Below are positions 1 to 8,366 of a stretch of 64,000 nucleotides of DNA, in pieces. Every line of letters begins with the position of its first letter. The stretch's first letter is position 1. The DNA comes from Halovivax asiaticus JCM 14624 (lineage in GTDB: Archaea > Halobacteriota > Halobacteria > Halobacteriales > Natrialbaceae), in NCBI RefSeq assembly GCF_000337515.1, contig NZ_AOIQ01000017.1:115303-179302 (forward strand), read 5' to 3'. A program made the position numbers and the translations under genes. Under the pieces are notes generated by a model. That model ran no database searches and was not told where the DNA came from. It saw nothing but the letters and a program-made list of their open reading frames with translations.

Positions 1-649
1 CGTACTCGTGGGGCGTGTGGACGTACTCCTGACAGATGGGTTCGTGGCCCATCTCGGCGGTGAGCGCCGCGACGTCTGGCTCGGTCCCTGGCGGCAGGTA
101 GGTCGTCGTCGGCGGTGCCGTACAGTCGGCCGGATCGCAGTCGACGTAGGCGTCGGCCAGAATCGAGTAGCGCGGTTTGACGATCCACTCGCGACCGGGG
201 TCGTCGACCTCGCCGACGAGGTGCGTCTCCGGTGCGTCGATTCCGGCGGTCTCGGCCGCCTCGAAGAGCGTACACCGGTCCTGGACGCGACGGAGTGTGT
301 CGGGCGCCGGCCAGAGCGGTTCGATCTCGGCGGCGAACTGCTCGCGATAGCGCGAGAGGACGTACACGTCGGCCTCCCGGACGGGGACGATCGCGTGGAC
401 TGCGTCGCGACGGGCCAGGTCGAGCAATGCGTCCCGATACCCCAGCAGGTCGTCCTGCGGGGCCGGAACTGGTACCACCTCGTCGCAGTACGCCGAGTGG
501 ACGGCGGGCGCCGTCGGCGTCTCGGAGACGACCACGGTTCGGACGCCGCGCCGACCGAGCGACCGCAGGCACGCGACACTACTCGGTGCGTCGATGGCGG
601 GGACGACCACCGACGCCGATTCGTCGTCGGCGCTCACGTCGGACTCCAT
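1..649 (-). CDS. ATP-grasp domain protein (carboxylate-amine ligase type), cut by window edge
   Basis: Reading the minus strand from an ATG at 649 gives 216 uninterrupted codons that run off the window. The product starts MESDVSADDESASVVVPAID and has an N-terminal Rossmann-like part (residues about 12-100, with LRSLGRRGVRTVVVSE) followed by the start of an ATP-grasp fold: a helix with DRCTLFEAAETAGIDAPET and the strand EWIVKPRYS, where the lysine would contact ATP. This order is typical of haloarchaeal ATP-grasp proteins annotated as carboxylate-amine ligases. The metal-binding part lies outside the window, so the substrate cannot be judged. A TATA-like CATAACT lies about 30 bp upstream of the ATG. 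Confidence 0.8.
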   Translation of the reverse strand, partial: MESDVSADDESASVVVPAIDAPSSVACLRSLGRRGVRTVVVSETPTAPAVHSAYCDEVVPVPAPQDDLLGYRDALLDLARRDAVHAIVPVREADVYVLSRYREQFAAEIEPLWPAPDTLRRVQDRCTLFEAAETAGIDAPETHLVGEVDDPGREWIVKPRYSILADAYVDCDPADCTAPPTTTYLPPGTEPDVAALTAEMGHEPICQEYVHTPHEY

Positions 650-827
650 TACAGAGAGAAAATCGACAAGCCGGCGTAGTTATGCGGCGACTGCCGGCCG
701 CGCGATGGCCCTAGCAGGAGCCTACTGGCGAGCCGTCGGGTGATTCACTGTCGCCGACGGCGGCTCTCGTGGTGGTCGGCTCGTCCCGGTCCGGTCGGGG
801 AGCCAGCGACGGGGCCTCCCGTGGCGG

Positions 828-1025
828 CTAGAATTCGTGGTCGAGCTGGTCCTCGTCGGCTTTCTGGATGATGATCTTGCCGTCGCGGACGCGCACGAAC
901 ACGTCGTCTCCAATGTCCATGCCGGCGACGGCGAGTTCGTCCTCGTGCAAGTTGAGGTGTACGTTGTGATAGTTGCCGTCCTCGTCTTTGGCACCACTCG
1001 GACTCAGCTTCTTTTTCCGGACCAT
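828..1025 (-). CDS. Small AbrB/SpoVT-like protein, 65 aa
   Basis: A 65-codon gene with a basic N-terminus (MVRKKKLSPSGAK) and a short beta-rich body with VHLNLHEDELAVAG, DDVFVRVRDG and KIIIQK. The pattern of a short strand, 'LA..G...GD.V.VRV.DGKI' and a final strand resembles the swapped-hairpin AbrB fold of archaeal DNA-binding proteins and antitoxins. No partner toxin lies next to it, so a free-standing regulator or chromatin-associated protein is more likely than an antitoxin. A TATA element (CTTAAGTATA on the coding strand) lies about 35-45 bp upstream of the ATG. The fold assignment is by eye only. Confidence 0.7.
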   Translation of the reverse strand: MVRKKKLSPSGAKDEDGNYHNVHLNLHEDELAVAGMDIGDDVFVRVRDGKIIIQKADEDQLDHEF

Positions 1026-1417
1026 CGCGGGGTTCTACTGAGAGGTTCGCCGTAGGATATACTTAAGTGTTTTCTACGCAACGGCGTGGCGGTCCCGGTT
1101 TTTCCGCCGGTGAGGGGTCTCGTAACAGGGTGGTCCACGTCGGTGGGCGGATCGGCGTCGAGTCGACCCACATGGTGGTCGGTCGCCACGGGCGAGCCAC
1201 GCCGGTCGCGTCCCGATCAGGTGGTACCGTACGCTGCTAACCGACTCGGACAGATTGATCGACCCACTGAAACACCGTGTACAGCCGACGGTGTCGTCCG
1301 GTTTCGGTCGGCAGCCGGTGATACCCAAGAGGGTGGTCGCGCCCGTCACTTAAACGTACCGCCGCTGTCGGCTGATTGTCGGGGATATCTTTATGTCATA
1401 CTGTGCGCTGAGTTGGC
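1026..1417. other. Intergenic region between divergent small DNA-binding protein genes
   Basis: About 390 bp without a convincing gene. It carries the TATA element of the AbrB-like gene near 1055-1066 (minus strand) and, at the other end, an AT-rich ATATCTTTATG at 1383-1393 that fits the promoter of the MC1 gene. I see no RNA gene or repeat in the middle. Confidence 0.5.
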
Positions 1418-1741
1418 ATGGAGGCTGGAACCATGGTACGTGAAGATGGTAAGCGCAACTTCGCACTTCGCGAAGGAAGCGGTGACGAATCGAGCGTCTT
1501 CTCCGGAAATACACCGAGACAGGCCGCACTGAAGGCGGCCCGTCGGCTCGAACCGGGCTCGAGCGAATCGAGTGCGGACCGGGTCGAACTCAGACTCCGG
1601 GAGAAGGGAACCGACAAGGTACACATCTACGAGGGCTGGGCGTGGGAGGAGACCGCTCCCGACGACAAGCCCGACTGGATGCCCCAGGAGATCACGGAAG
1701 CGAACGTTTCGAAGCAGGGTATCGAACACATTGAGGAGTAA
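1418..1741 (+). CDS. MC1-family non-histone chromosomal protein
   Basis: The product matches the archaeal MC1 architectural DNA-bending protein along its length: KRNFALREG, SVFSGNTPRQAALKAARR, RVELRLREKGTDKVHIYEG and the Trp/Pro-rich KPDWMPQEIT are all signature segments. MC1 is a small monomer that bends DNA and helps organise the chromosome. Two starts are possible: ATG at 1418 (107 aa) or ATG at 1433 (102 aa, MVREDGKRNF). The TATA element at 1383-1393 predicts a transcript start near 1415, which favours a leaderless start at 1418. The usual family N-terminus favours 1433. The gene stands alone. Confidence 0.93.
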   Translation: MEAGTMVREDGKRNFALREGSGDESSVFSGNTPRQAALKAARRLEPGSSESSADRVELRLREKGTDKVHIYEGWAWEETAPDDKPDWMPQEITEANVSKQGIEHIEE

Positions 1742-1929
1742 TCGGACGGCGTACTGAGCCCCCTTCTACTGTGCCGACGGTTCCCGATGAGCGACGCTAC
1801 CCGAGCGGCCGACCTGTCCGGAGCGGCTCGTCGTCAGTACTCACGCGGCCGTCGTCGACCATCTGACACGCGGGTGGACCGGGACCCTTCGATCCACGGT
1901 CTTTTCTCTGGGCATCCCCTAGGAGGGGC

Positions 1930-2736
1930 ATGCACACCGTCACGCTCGGTCCGGAAGGAACGTACTCCCACCGGGCCGCTCGTACCGTGAGCGACTCGGT
2001 CGCGTTCCGGCCGTCGGTGACGGCGATCGTCGAGGCGGTCGCCGACGGGTCGTTCGACCGCGGCGTCGTCCCGATCGAGAACAGCATCGAGGGCAGCGTC
2101 ACCGAGACGCTCGACGCGCTCGCAACGCGGGACGTCTCGATCGTTCGCGAGGTCGTCACCCCGATCACGCACGCGTTACTCGCCCAGGAAGACGATTTCG
2201 AGACCGTCGCGAGTCACTCCCAGGCACTCGCCCAGTGCCGGTCGTTTCTCGCGGCGGAGTATCCGGACGTCACCCGGGAATCCGTCGCCAGTACGGCGGC
2301 GGCCGTCGAACTGGCTCGGGAGGATCAGTCCGTTGCGGCCATCGCCCACCCGAGCACGGCCGAGGATGACCTTCGCGTGCTCGCGACCGAGATTCAGGAC
2401 CGCCCGTCGAACGAGACGCGATTTTTCGTGCTCGGACCCGAGTCGGCTCGTTCGTCGGCCGGTGGGAAGACGACGATCGTCATCTATCCGGCGTCGAACC
2501 ACCCGGGATTGCTCTATCAGCTTCTCGGCCCGTTCGAGGAACGTGGCGTCAACCTCACGCGAATCGAATCCCGGCCGAGCGGGAAGCAACTGGGCGACTA
2601 CCGGTTTCACCTCGATCTGGAGGGTGGCCTGTACGAGCCGCGAATCGAGGCGGCCGTCGAGGCGGTCGAAGCCGTCCTCGACGACGGCTGGGTACGCTGG
2701 CTCGGCTCCTACGACGTGGAACACGCGGTCGAGTGA
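1930..2736 (+). CDS. pheA: Prephenate dehydratase
   Basis: Converts prephenate to phenylpyruvate in phenylalanine synthesis. The 268-residue protein has the periplasmic-binding-like catalytic part (residues 1-175), with VVPIENSIEGSV near 47-57 and the essential TRF motif (TRFFVLG, 163-169). A C-terminal ACT regulatory domain follows (about 180-265) with the ESRP motif at 213-216, which binds phenylalanine in feedback inhibition. It is a monofunctional enzyme without a fused chorismate mutase. An AGGAGGGG Shine-Dalgarno sequence lies directly before the ATG, so the message has a short leader. No other aromatic-pathway gene is adjacent. Confidence 0.96.
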   Translation: MHTVTLGPEGTYSHRAARTVSDSVAFRPSVTAIVEAVADGSFDRGVVPIENSIEGSVTETLDALATRDVSIVREVVTPITHALLAQEDDFETVASHSQALAQCRSFLAAEYPDVTRESVASTAAAVELAREDQSVAAIAHPSTAEDDLRVLATEIQDRPSNETRFFVLGPESARSSAGGKTTIVIYPASNHPGLLYQLLGPFEERGVNLTRIESRPSGKQLGDYRFHLDLEGGLYEPRIEAAVEAVEAVLDDGWVRWLGSYDVEHAVE

Positions 2737-2844
2737 CCGGCGGCAGACGTCGGGGTCGGCGGTCGCCCCTTCCAGTCGGTAGTCGGCCGTTGCGTTCGAC
2801 GATCGTGGGGGGAACTTATCTCCGCTCGGCCCCTATGGCCGCGT

Positions 2845-3270
2845 ATGCGCCGAAACCCGTTCGACGATCTCGAAGAGCTGTTCGACCGTCTCAGCAACCA
2901 GTTCGAGGATACGATGGTCGGCGAGAGCGGACTGGCCGTTCCCGGAACGGTCGGCGTGGACGTCGCCGACACGGGCGAGGAGTACGTCGTCACCGCCGAC
3001 CTGCCCGGTTACGACACGGAAGACGTCGATCTCCGGCTGGTCGACGGCGCGCTCCAGCTCGAAGCCAGTCGGAGCGGGACGGAGACCACCGAGGACGGTG
3101 ACTACATCCGCCGTGAGCGGACCCAGCGAACGGTCGACCGTCGTATCCGCATCCCGGAACCGGTCGACGAGGAGGGCGTCGAGGCCACGTACAACAACGG
3201 CGTGCTCACCGTGACACTCCCGAAACTCGCCGGGAGCGAGGGTGGCGGCCACGAGATCGACATCAGCTGA
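2845..3270 (+). CDS. Hsp20/alpha-crystallin family small heat-shock protein
   Basis: A 141-residue protein with an N-terminal helix (MRRNPFDDLEELFDRLSNQF) and an alpha-crystallin domain at about residues 32-135: VDVADTGEEYVVTADLPGYD, the loop around RRERTQRTVDRRIRIP, and the family signature YNNGVLTVTLPK. Proteins of this type form oligomers that hold unfolding proteins for refolding by other chaperones. The C-terminal IxI anchoring motif is not obvious; the tail ends EIDIS. A TATA-like AACTTATC lies about 30 bp upstream. It is a single gene. Confidence 0.93.
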   Translation: MRRNPFDDLEELFDRLSNQFEDTMVGESGLAVPGTVGVDVADTGEEYVVTADLPGYDTEDVDLRLVDGALQLEASRSGTETTEDGDYIRRERTQRTVDRRIRIPEPVDEEGVEATYNNGVLTVTLPKLAGSEGGGHEIDIS

Positions 3271-3464
3271 CGACCCGAGCGAGCGCCTGTCACGAGCGTA
3301 GCCGCGGTACGGCCCGGATTCGGGTTCGCGTTTACCGACCCTGGGAGATTGTTCTCCAGCAGTCGGTGCGTGAGTGCCGGCCAAAACCCACAGCCCAGAC
3401 CCACCCGCGAGGGCACCTGCATGGAAAGCTATAGGGTCGCCCGTCACTCGACGTGTAGATACTG

Positions 3465-6191
3465 ATGAGCGACCAGGGATACGACCACGCGGCCGTCGAG
3501 GGGCGATGGCAGGACGCGTGGGACGATGCGGACGTGTATCGGACACCGGACGACGTCGACGATCCGACGTACGTCCTCGGAATGTACCCGTATCCCTCGG
3601 GCGAGCTCCACATGGGCCACGTGCGAAACTACACGATCACGGACGCCTACGCCCGCTACCGCCGGATGCGGGGCGACGACGTCCTCCACCCGATGGGGTG
3701 GGACGCCTTCGGTCTCCCGGCCGAGAACGCCGCGAAGGAGCGCGATACCAACCCGCAGGACTGGACGTTCGACTGCATCGATCGCATGCGCGACCAGATG
3801 GGGTCGATCGGGCTGGGTATCGACTGGGATCGCGAAGTCACCACCTGCGTTCCCGAGTATTATCGATGGAACCAGTGGCTCTTCTCCCGGTTTCACGACG
3901 AGGGCCTGGTCGACCGTCGGGATGCGGAGGTCAACTGGTGTCCTCACTGTGAGACCGTGCTGGCCGATGAGCAGGTCGAGGGCGAGGCCGAACTCTGCTG
4001 GCGGTGTGATACCCCGGTCGAGACGCGCGAACTGGAGCAGTGGTTCCTGCAGATCACCGAGTATGCCGACGAACTGTTGGAGGCGATCGACGACCTGGAG
4101 GGCTGGCCGAACTCGGTCCGCCAGATGCAGCGCAACTGGATCGGCCGACAGTACGGCACCGAGCTGGAGTTCGACATTTCCGACCGCGAGGCGCCACGCG
4201 CCTCGAACGAAGGCGGTGAGCGGAGCGAGCCGCGGGAGCACGGCTCCGTCGAGGCCTTCACGACCCGCGTCGACACGATCTACGGCGCGACGTTCTTCGC
4301 CCTGGCACCGGACCACCCGATCAGCGAGGACCTGGCCGAGACCGACGATGACGTCCGCCACTTCGTCGAACAGGAGGCCGACCCCGAGGGCGACGAGCCG
4401 AAAGGTGTCGCGACGGACCTGACCGCGACGAACCCCGCGACGGGCGAGGAGATCCCCGTCTTCGTCGCCGACTTCGTCCTCTCGGACGTCGGGACGGGCG
4501 CGCTGATGGGCGTCCCCGGCCACGACGACCGCGACCACGAATTCGCCGAAAAGATGGGCGTGGCTATCGAGCCCGTGATCGCGCCGGAGCCAGAAGGTCG
4601 CGACGGCGAGACGGTCGACGACGGATCTGTCCTCGACGCGCCCGACGTCTCGGAGGCAGCCTACACCGAGGACGGCGTCCTCGTCAACTCCGGCGAGTAC
4701 AGCGGGTTGGACAGCGAGGCGGCTCGTGATCGGCTGACCGATGATATCGAGAGCGCCGAGCACACCACCCAGTACCAGCTGCGCGACTGGGGCATCTCCC
4801 GGCAGCGCTACTGGGGGACGCCGATCCCCGTCGTTCACTGTGATGACTGCGGCGCGGTCACGGTGCCCGACGAGGACCTCCCGGTCGAACTGCCCGAGTT
4901 CGTCAACACGACGGGGAACCCGCTCGACGCGGCCGACGAGTGGAAGCAGACGAATTGTCCCGACTGTGGCGGCCCGGCGACGCGCGAGACGGACACGATG
5001 GACACCTTCGTCGACTCCTCGTGGTACTTCCTGCGGTACGTCTCGCCGGATCTCGACGACGCCCCGTTCGACGTCGAACGAGCCAACGACTGGCTACCGG
5101 TCGACCAGTACGTCGGCGGCATCGAGCACGCCGTGATGCACCTGCTGTACTCGCGCTTTTTCACGAAGGTGCTCGCCGACCATGAGGGCCTCGAGTTCCG
5201 CGAGCCGTTCGAGGACCTGCTGGCCCACGGCATGGTCCAGCTCGAGGGCTCGAAGATGTCGAAGTCGAAAGGCAACGTCGTCTCACCCCAGCGCATCGTC
5301 TCCGAGTACGGCGCCGACACCGCCCGCCTCTTCATGATGCAGGCTGCCCAGCCCGACAAAGCCTTCGACTGGAGCGAGGAGGGCGTCCGCTCGACGTACG
5401 CGTTCCTGACTCGGTTGCGGGAGACGGTCGAATCGTTCGTCGCCGAGCCGCCGACCGGCGACGCGGACGCTGTTGCCAGCTACGTCGACGGCGAGATCGA
5501 TGCCGCGGTGGCCATCGCCGGCGAGGAGTACGAGGACCTGCAGTTCAACCGCGCGCTACGCGAGACGCAGGATCTCGTCCGGACGCTGCACCAGTACGCC
5601 GAGTACACGGACCCCGACCCGGAGACGTTCGAACGCGGCCTCTCGGCGGTGTTGCGCCTGCTGGCGCCAGTCTCGCCACACCTCGCCGAGGAGCTGTGGG
5701 ACGAACTGGGCCGCGACGGCTTCGTCGTCGACGCCGACTGGCCGACCGCGACGGTCGACCGTGCGGGCGTCGAGCGCCGCCGCCGGCTGGTCGAGAACAC
5801 CCGCGAGGACGTCCGCGACATCGTCGAGGTCGCCGGAATTGCCGACCCCGAGCGGATCGACGTCGTCGTCGCCCCCGACTGGAAGTACGACGCCCTCGAG
5901 ATCGCCATCGAGAGCGACGCGCCCAACTTGATCGGCGAGTTGATGAGTGAGGACCACATCCGCGAGCAGGGTGACGCCGCCGCGAGCTACGGCCAGGACT
6001 TACAGGCCGAGCGCGAGGCGCTGCAAGAGCCCCTCGCACCCGACGCCGAACGCGAGGCGCTCGAGTCGGCGGCGTGGCTGATCGAGCGCGAGTTCGACGC
6101 CCCCGTGACGGTAATCGACGCCGCGGAGGCCGACGAGGGAACGGTGAAAAACGCCGAACCCGGTCGACCCGGCATCGACATCGTGGAGTGA
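3465..6191 (+). CDS. leuS: Leucyl-tRNA synthetase, bacterial type
   Basis: A class I aminoacyl-tRNA synthetase of 908 residues. The HIGH-type motif is HMGH at 49-52, followed by the bacterial-style GWDAFGLPAENAA. A zinc-binding CPHC...CWRC pair lies near 160-185. The CP1 editing domain spans about 225-420 and contains the T-rich editing signature AFTTRVDTIYGATF. The catalytic KMSKS is at 597-601, and an anticodon-binding domain plus a small C-terminal domain complete the protein. The layout is that of bacterial LeuRS, not the canonical archaeal/eukaryotic form, consistent with an ancient transfer known for haloarchaea. An insertion at about 242-262 is encoded by palindromic DNA (separate entry). 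Confidence 0.97.
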   Translation: MSDQGYDHAAVEGRWQDAWDDADVYRTPDDVDDPTYVLGMYPYPSGELHMGHVRNYTITDAYARYRRMRGDDVLHPMGWDAFGLPAENAAKERDTNPQDWTFDCIDRMRDQMGSIGLGIDWDREVTTCVPEYYRWNQWLFSRFHDEGLVDRRDAEVNWCPHCETVLADEQVEGEAELCWRCDTPVETRELEQWFLQITEYADELLEAIDDLEGWPNSVRQMQRNWIGRQYGTELEFDISDREAPRASNEGGERSEPREHGSVEAFTTRVDTIYGATFFALAPDHPISEDLAETDDDVRHFVEQEADPEGDEPKGVATDLTATNPATGEEIPVFVADFVLSDVGTGALMGVPGHDDRDHEFAEKMGVAIEPVIAPEPEGRDGETVDDGSVLDAPDVSEAAYTEDGVLVNSGEYSGLDSEAARDRLTDDIESAEHTTQYQLRDWGISRQRYWGTPIPVVHCDDCGAVTVPDEDLPVELPEFVNTTGNPLDAADEWKQTNCPDCGGPATRETDTMDTFVDSSWYFLRYVSPDLDDAPFDVERANDWLPVDQYVGGIEHAVMHLLYSRFFTKVLADHEGLEFREPFEDLLAHGMVQLEGSKMSKSKGNVVSPQRIVSEYGADTARLFMMQAAQPDKAFDWSEEGVRSTYAFLTRLRETVESFVAEPPTGDADAVASYVDGEIDAAVAIAGEEYEDLQFNRALRETQDLVRTLHQYAEYTDPDPETFERGLSAVLRLLAPVSPHLAEELWDELGRDGFVVDADWPTATVDRAGVERRRRLVENTREDVRDIVEVAGIADPERIDVVVAPDWKYDALEIAIESDAPNLIGELMSEDHIREQGDAAASYGQDLQAEREALQEPLAPDAEREALESAAWLIEREFDAPVTVIDAAEADEGTVKNAEPGRPGIDIVE
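4187..4248 (+). repeat. Palindromic repeat-like insertion inside leuS
   Basis: Two inverted repeats lie within the LeuRS editing-domain coding region. CGAGGCGC and GCGCCTCG flank CAC (4187-4205). GAGCCG at 4227-4232 pairs with CGGCTC at 4241-4246. Between and around them is the GAAC-GAA-GC-GAGC-rich sequence seen in haloarchaeal intergenic repeats, and similar text occurs near 25990-26030 in this window. It is read in frame as a hydrophilic stretch (ASNEGGERSEPREHG) at the start of the CP1 domain, so it adds a loop without breaking the protein. Confidence 0.5.
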
Positions 6192-6315
6192 GCATCGACT
6201 GCGGGACGCTGTGTCCGTCTCGTTCGAAGCAGGGGTGTCGACGGACGGTTCTCCCGAACGCAGTGTCGCCACCGGAGAAAACTATAGGTGGCTGCCAGGT
6301 AATCTTTGGCCAGTC

Positions 6316-6852
6316 ATGCACGTCAGGCAGTACGAGGACCGATCCGACGCCCGAGCGATCGCCCGAATCCAGGCGCGCGCCTGGACGGATGCGTACGCCG
6401 ATCTCCTTCCCGCCGACGTGCTCGCCAGCCAGTCGCCCGATCCGGACGACGAGACGATCGCCGGGTGGCACCAGTTGCTCACGGCGAATCGACGGGGTGT
6501 CCTGCTCGCAGTCGACGAGACGGGCGACCGTCTCGGGTTCGCGGACGTCCGGTGGGGAGACAGCGAGACGAAGGCGTTCGTCGGCGAGAACGAGGCCGGC
6601 CTGAAGTCGATCTACGTCGATCCCGACAGTTGGGGACAGGGAGTGGGGACGGCGTTACTCGAACACGGCATCTCGCTCCTGCCCGCGTCCGTCGAGACGC
6701 TCAGACTGGAGATGCTGGAGGGCAACGAGATCGGCCACGAGTTCTACCGGGCAAAGGGGTTCGAGGTCACCGGCGACGCGTCACACGAGATCGGCGACGA
6801 GGCGTACCCGACCCTCGTCTACTCCCTCGAACTCGAAGCCAGCGAGGCGTGA
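6316..6852 (+). CDS. GNAT family N-acetyltransferase
   Basis: A 178-residue GNAT protein that transfers an acyl group from acyl-CoA to an unidentified amine. It begins MHVRQYEDRSDARAIARIQARAW. Motif A, which binds the CoA pyrophosphate, is visible as YVDPDSWGQGVGTALLEH, followed by motif B (LRLEMLEGNEIGHEFYRAKGF), as in RimI-like and PhnO-like enzymes. The ATG at 6316 is chosen because the TATA element AAACTATAG (about 6279-6287) would start the transcript there. A reading frame extending back to 6211 lacks this support. Confidence 0.9.
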   Translation: MHVRQYEDRSDARAIARIQARAWTDAYADLLPADVLASQSPDPDDETIAGWHQLLTANRRGVLLAVDETGDRLGFADVRWGDSETKAFVGENEAGLKSIYVDPDSWGQGVGTALLEHGISLLPASVETLRLEMLEGNEIGHEFYRAKGFEVTGDASHEIGDEAYPTLVYSLELEASEA

Positions 6853-6905
6853 CGGTCACGAAGTGCGGAACCCGCCTTTTTGTCCGTCGTCGTCGGAGCA
6901 CGGCC

Positions 6906-7754
6906 ATGAGCCGCGGTGATGCTGTACGCGAGACGGACCGGTTCCCGGCGAGTGCCGACGGAACCGTCGGGCGGCTCCCACACCCGTTCACGCTTACGTG
7001 GCGCGACGGTCTCTTCCTTCACTGGCCGGTCGATCCCGACATTCTGCGTCCCCACGTCCCCCATCCGCTCACCCTCGACACCTGGGAGGGTCGGGCCTGG
7101 GTGAGCGTCGTTCCGTTCGTCGCGTCGAACGCCGGACTCAGATATACGCCGCGATTCCTGCGGTACACGACGGCGGAGCTGAACGTCAGGACGTACGTCT
7201 CTTATCGCGGCGAGCCGGGGCTGTACTTTTTCGGCGTCGACGTCGACAGTGCCGCGATCGCGTCCGTGGTCGGTCGCCTCACCCGATTGCCGGTCCGGTG
7301 TGCCCGGATGCACGTCTCGCGAACGGAGGGAACGGCGCCACACGGCGGGAATTCGGTTTCGTTCGCGAGCACGCGCGACGGGACGACGGCTCCCGCAACC
7401 CGGTCTGGCCCGGACGAGTCGGGTGATTCCGAGGCCAGGTTCGCCGTGACGTACGAACCCGACGACGCGATCACCTTCGCCGAACCCGGGACGCGCGCCG
7501 AGTGGTTGACCGATCGCCGGCGATTCTACGCACCCGGCGGCGCTCGGACGGCGGGTGCCACGCGGCACCCGAACGTCCTCGTCGGCGAGATCGCCCACGC
7601 GCCCTGGCCGCTCCAGTCGGCAGCCGTCACACTCCACGAGAACACTCTCTTTGCCGCCCACGGCCTTCCAGCCCCGGAGGCGGAACCGATCGCCCAGTAC
7701 TGTCCCGAACTCCGGATGACGGCGTCGATTCCGCGTCGGGTCCGGGATTGGTGA
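6906..7754 (+). CDS. DUF2071 (YqjF-like) family protein
   Basis: A 282-residue protein with features of the uncharacterised DUF2071 family: an early FTLTWRDGLFLHWPVDPDIL, then GRAWVSVVPFV, the strand TAELNVRTYV, GLYFFGVDVDSA and a C-terminal segment HENTLFAAHGLP. The family forms a beta-rich fold and no reaction is established. The ATG at 6906 fits the family N-terminus and has a T-rich TATA-like CCTTTTTGT about 30 bp before it. The gene lies 53 bp downstream of the acetyltransferase with its own apparent promoter. Confidence 0.88.
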   Translation: MSRGDAVRETDRFPASADGTVGRLPHPFTLTWRDGLFLHWPVDPDILRPHVPHPLTLDTWEGRAWVSVVPFVASNAGLRYTPRFLRYTTAELNVRTYVSYRGEPGLYFFGVDVDSAAIASVVGRLTRLPVRCARMHVSRTEGTAPHGGNSVSFASTRDGTTAPATRSGPDESGDSEARFAVTYEPDDAITFAEPGTRAEWLTDRRRFYAPGGARTAGATRHPNVLVGEIAHAPWPLQSAAVTLHENTLFAAHGLPAPEAEPIAQYCPELRMTASIPRRVRDW

Positions 7755-7836
7755 CCGTCTCGGTCGGTGGGTGCTGGGCGAGCAACGCTCTCCGGCGTCT
7801 AGATTTATTCACTCGGGGCCCGATAGCGAAGACGAC

Positions 7837-8316
7837 ATGGAGAAAGTCGACCTGCAGGAAGACGGCAGGGGGCCATCGATCTCTCCGGCCGACGTGTACA
7901 ACCGCCTCTCGAAACCGCTCGGCACCGAGGACCTGGCGATCAACTACGCCGAACTCGAACCGGGCGGACAGCTGGGGCTGGACTACCACCGCCACCGCGA
8001 CCAGGAGGAACTCTTCGTCGTCACGAGCGGGACGGTGACGTTCGAGACCGAAGCCGGCGACGTCGCCGTCGGTGAGAACGAGGCGATCCGTTTCGCACCC
8101 GACGAGTTCCAGCTCGCTCACAACGCAGACGACGAACGAGCGACGCTGCTCGCCCTCGGCGCGCCGCGAGGAAGTCGCGAGATTCAGTACCAGCGGAACT
8201 GTCCCACGTGCGGGGAAGAAACACTGCAAGAACTCGAACTCAATCGCGAGACGGGCGTGTTCGAGGGAATTTGTACCGAGTGCGGTGAGGTCGCGATCGA
8301 AGTCGAACCCTCGTGA
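7837..8316 (+). CDS. Cupin protein with C-terminal zinc ribbon
   Basis: A 159-residue protein. Residues about 35-110 form a single cupin barrel with metal-ligand candidates H51, H53 and E57/E58 (DYHRHRDQEELFVV) and a second motif around EAIRFAPDEFQLAHN. Residues 121-152 form a two-knuckle zinc ribbon with C122, C125, C146 and C149. Such proteins may bind or modify a small ligand; the ribbon suggests contact with a protein or nucleic-acid partner. The ATG at 7837 follows the TATA element GATTTATTC (7802-7810) at leaderless distance. Confidence 0.85.
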   Translation: MEKVDLQEDGRGPSISPADVYNRLSKPLGTEDLAINYAELEPGGQLGLDYHRHRDQEELFVVTSGTVTFETEAGDVAVGENEAIRFAPDEFQLAHNADDERATLLALGAPRGSREIQYQRNCPTCGEETLQELELNRETGVFEGICTECGEVAIEVEPS

Positions 8317-8366
8317 GCGGACGGTAGGTCCGACGCGGCGGTGCGGCGCGTGTCGTACGGTGGAAC

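Noticed and set aside
828..1025. Toxin-antitoxin pair involving the AbrB-like protein
   Set aside because: No toxin-like gene lies on either side; the neighbours are an ATP-grasp gene and MC1.
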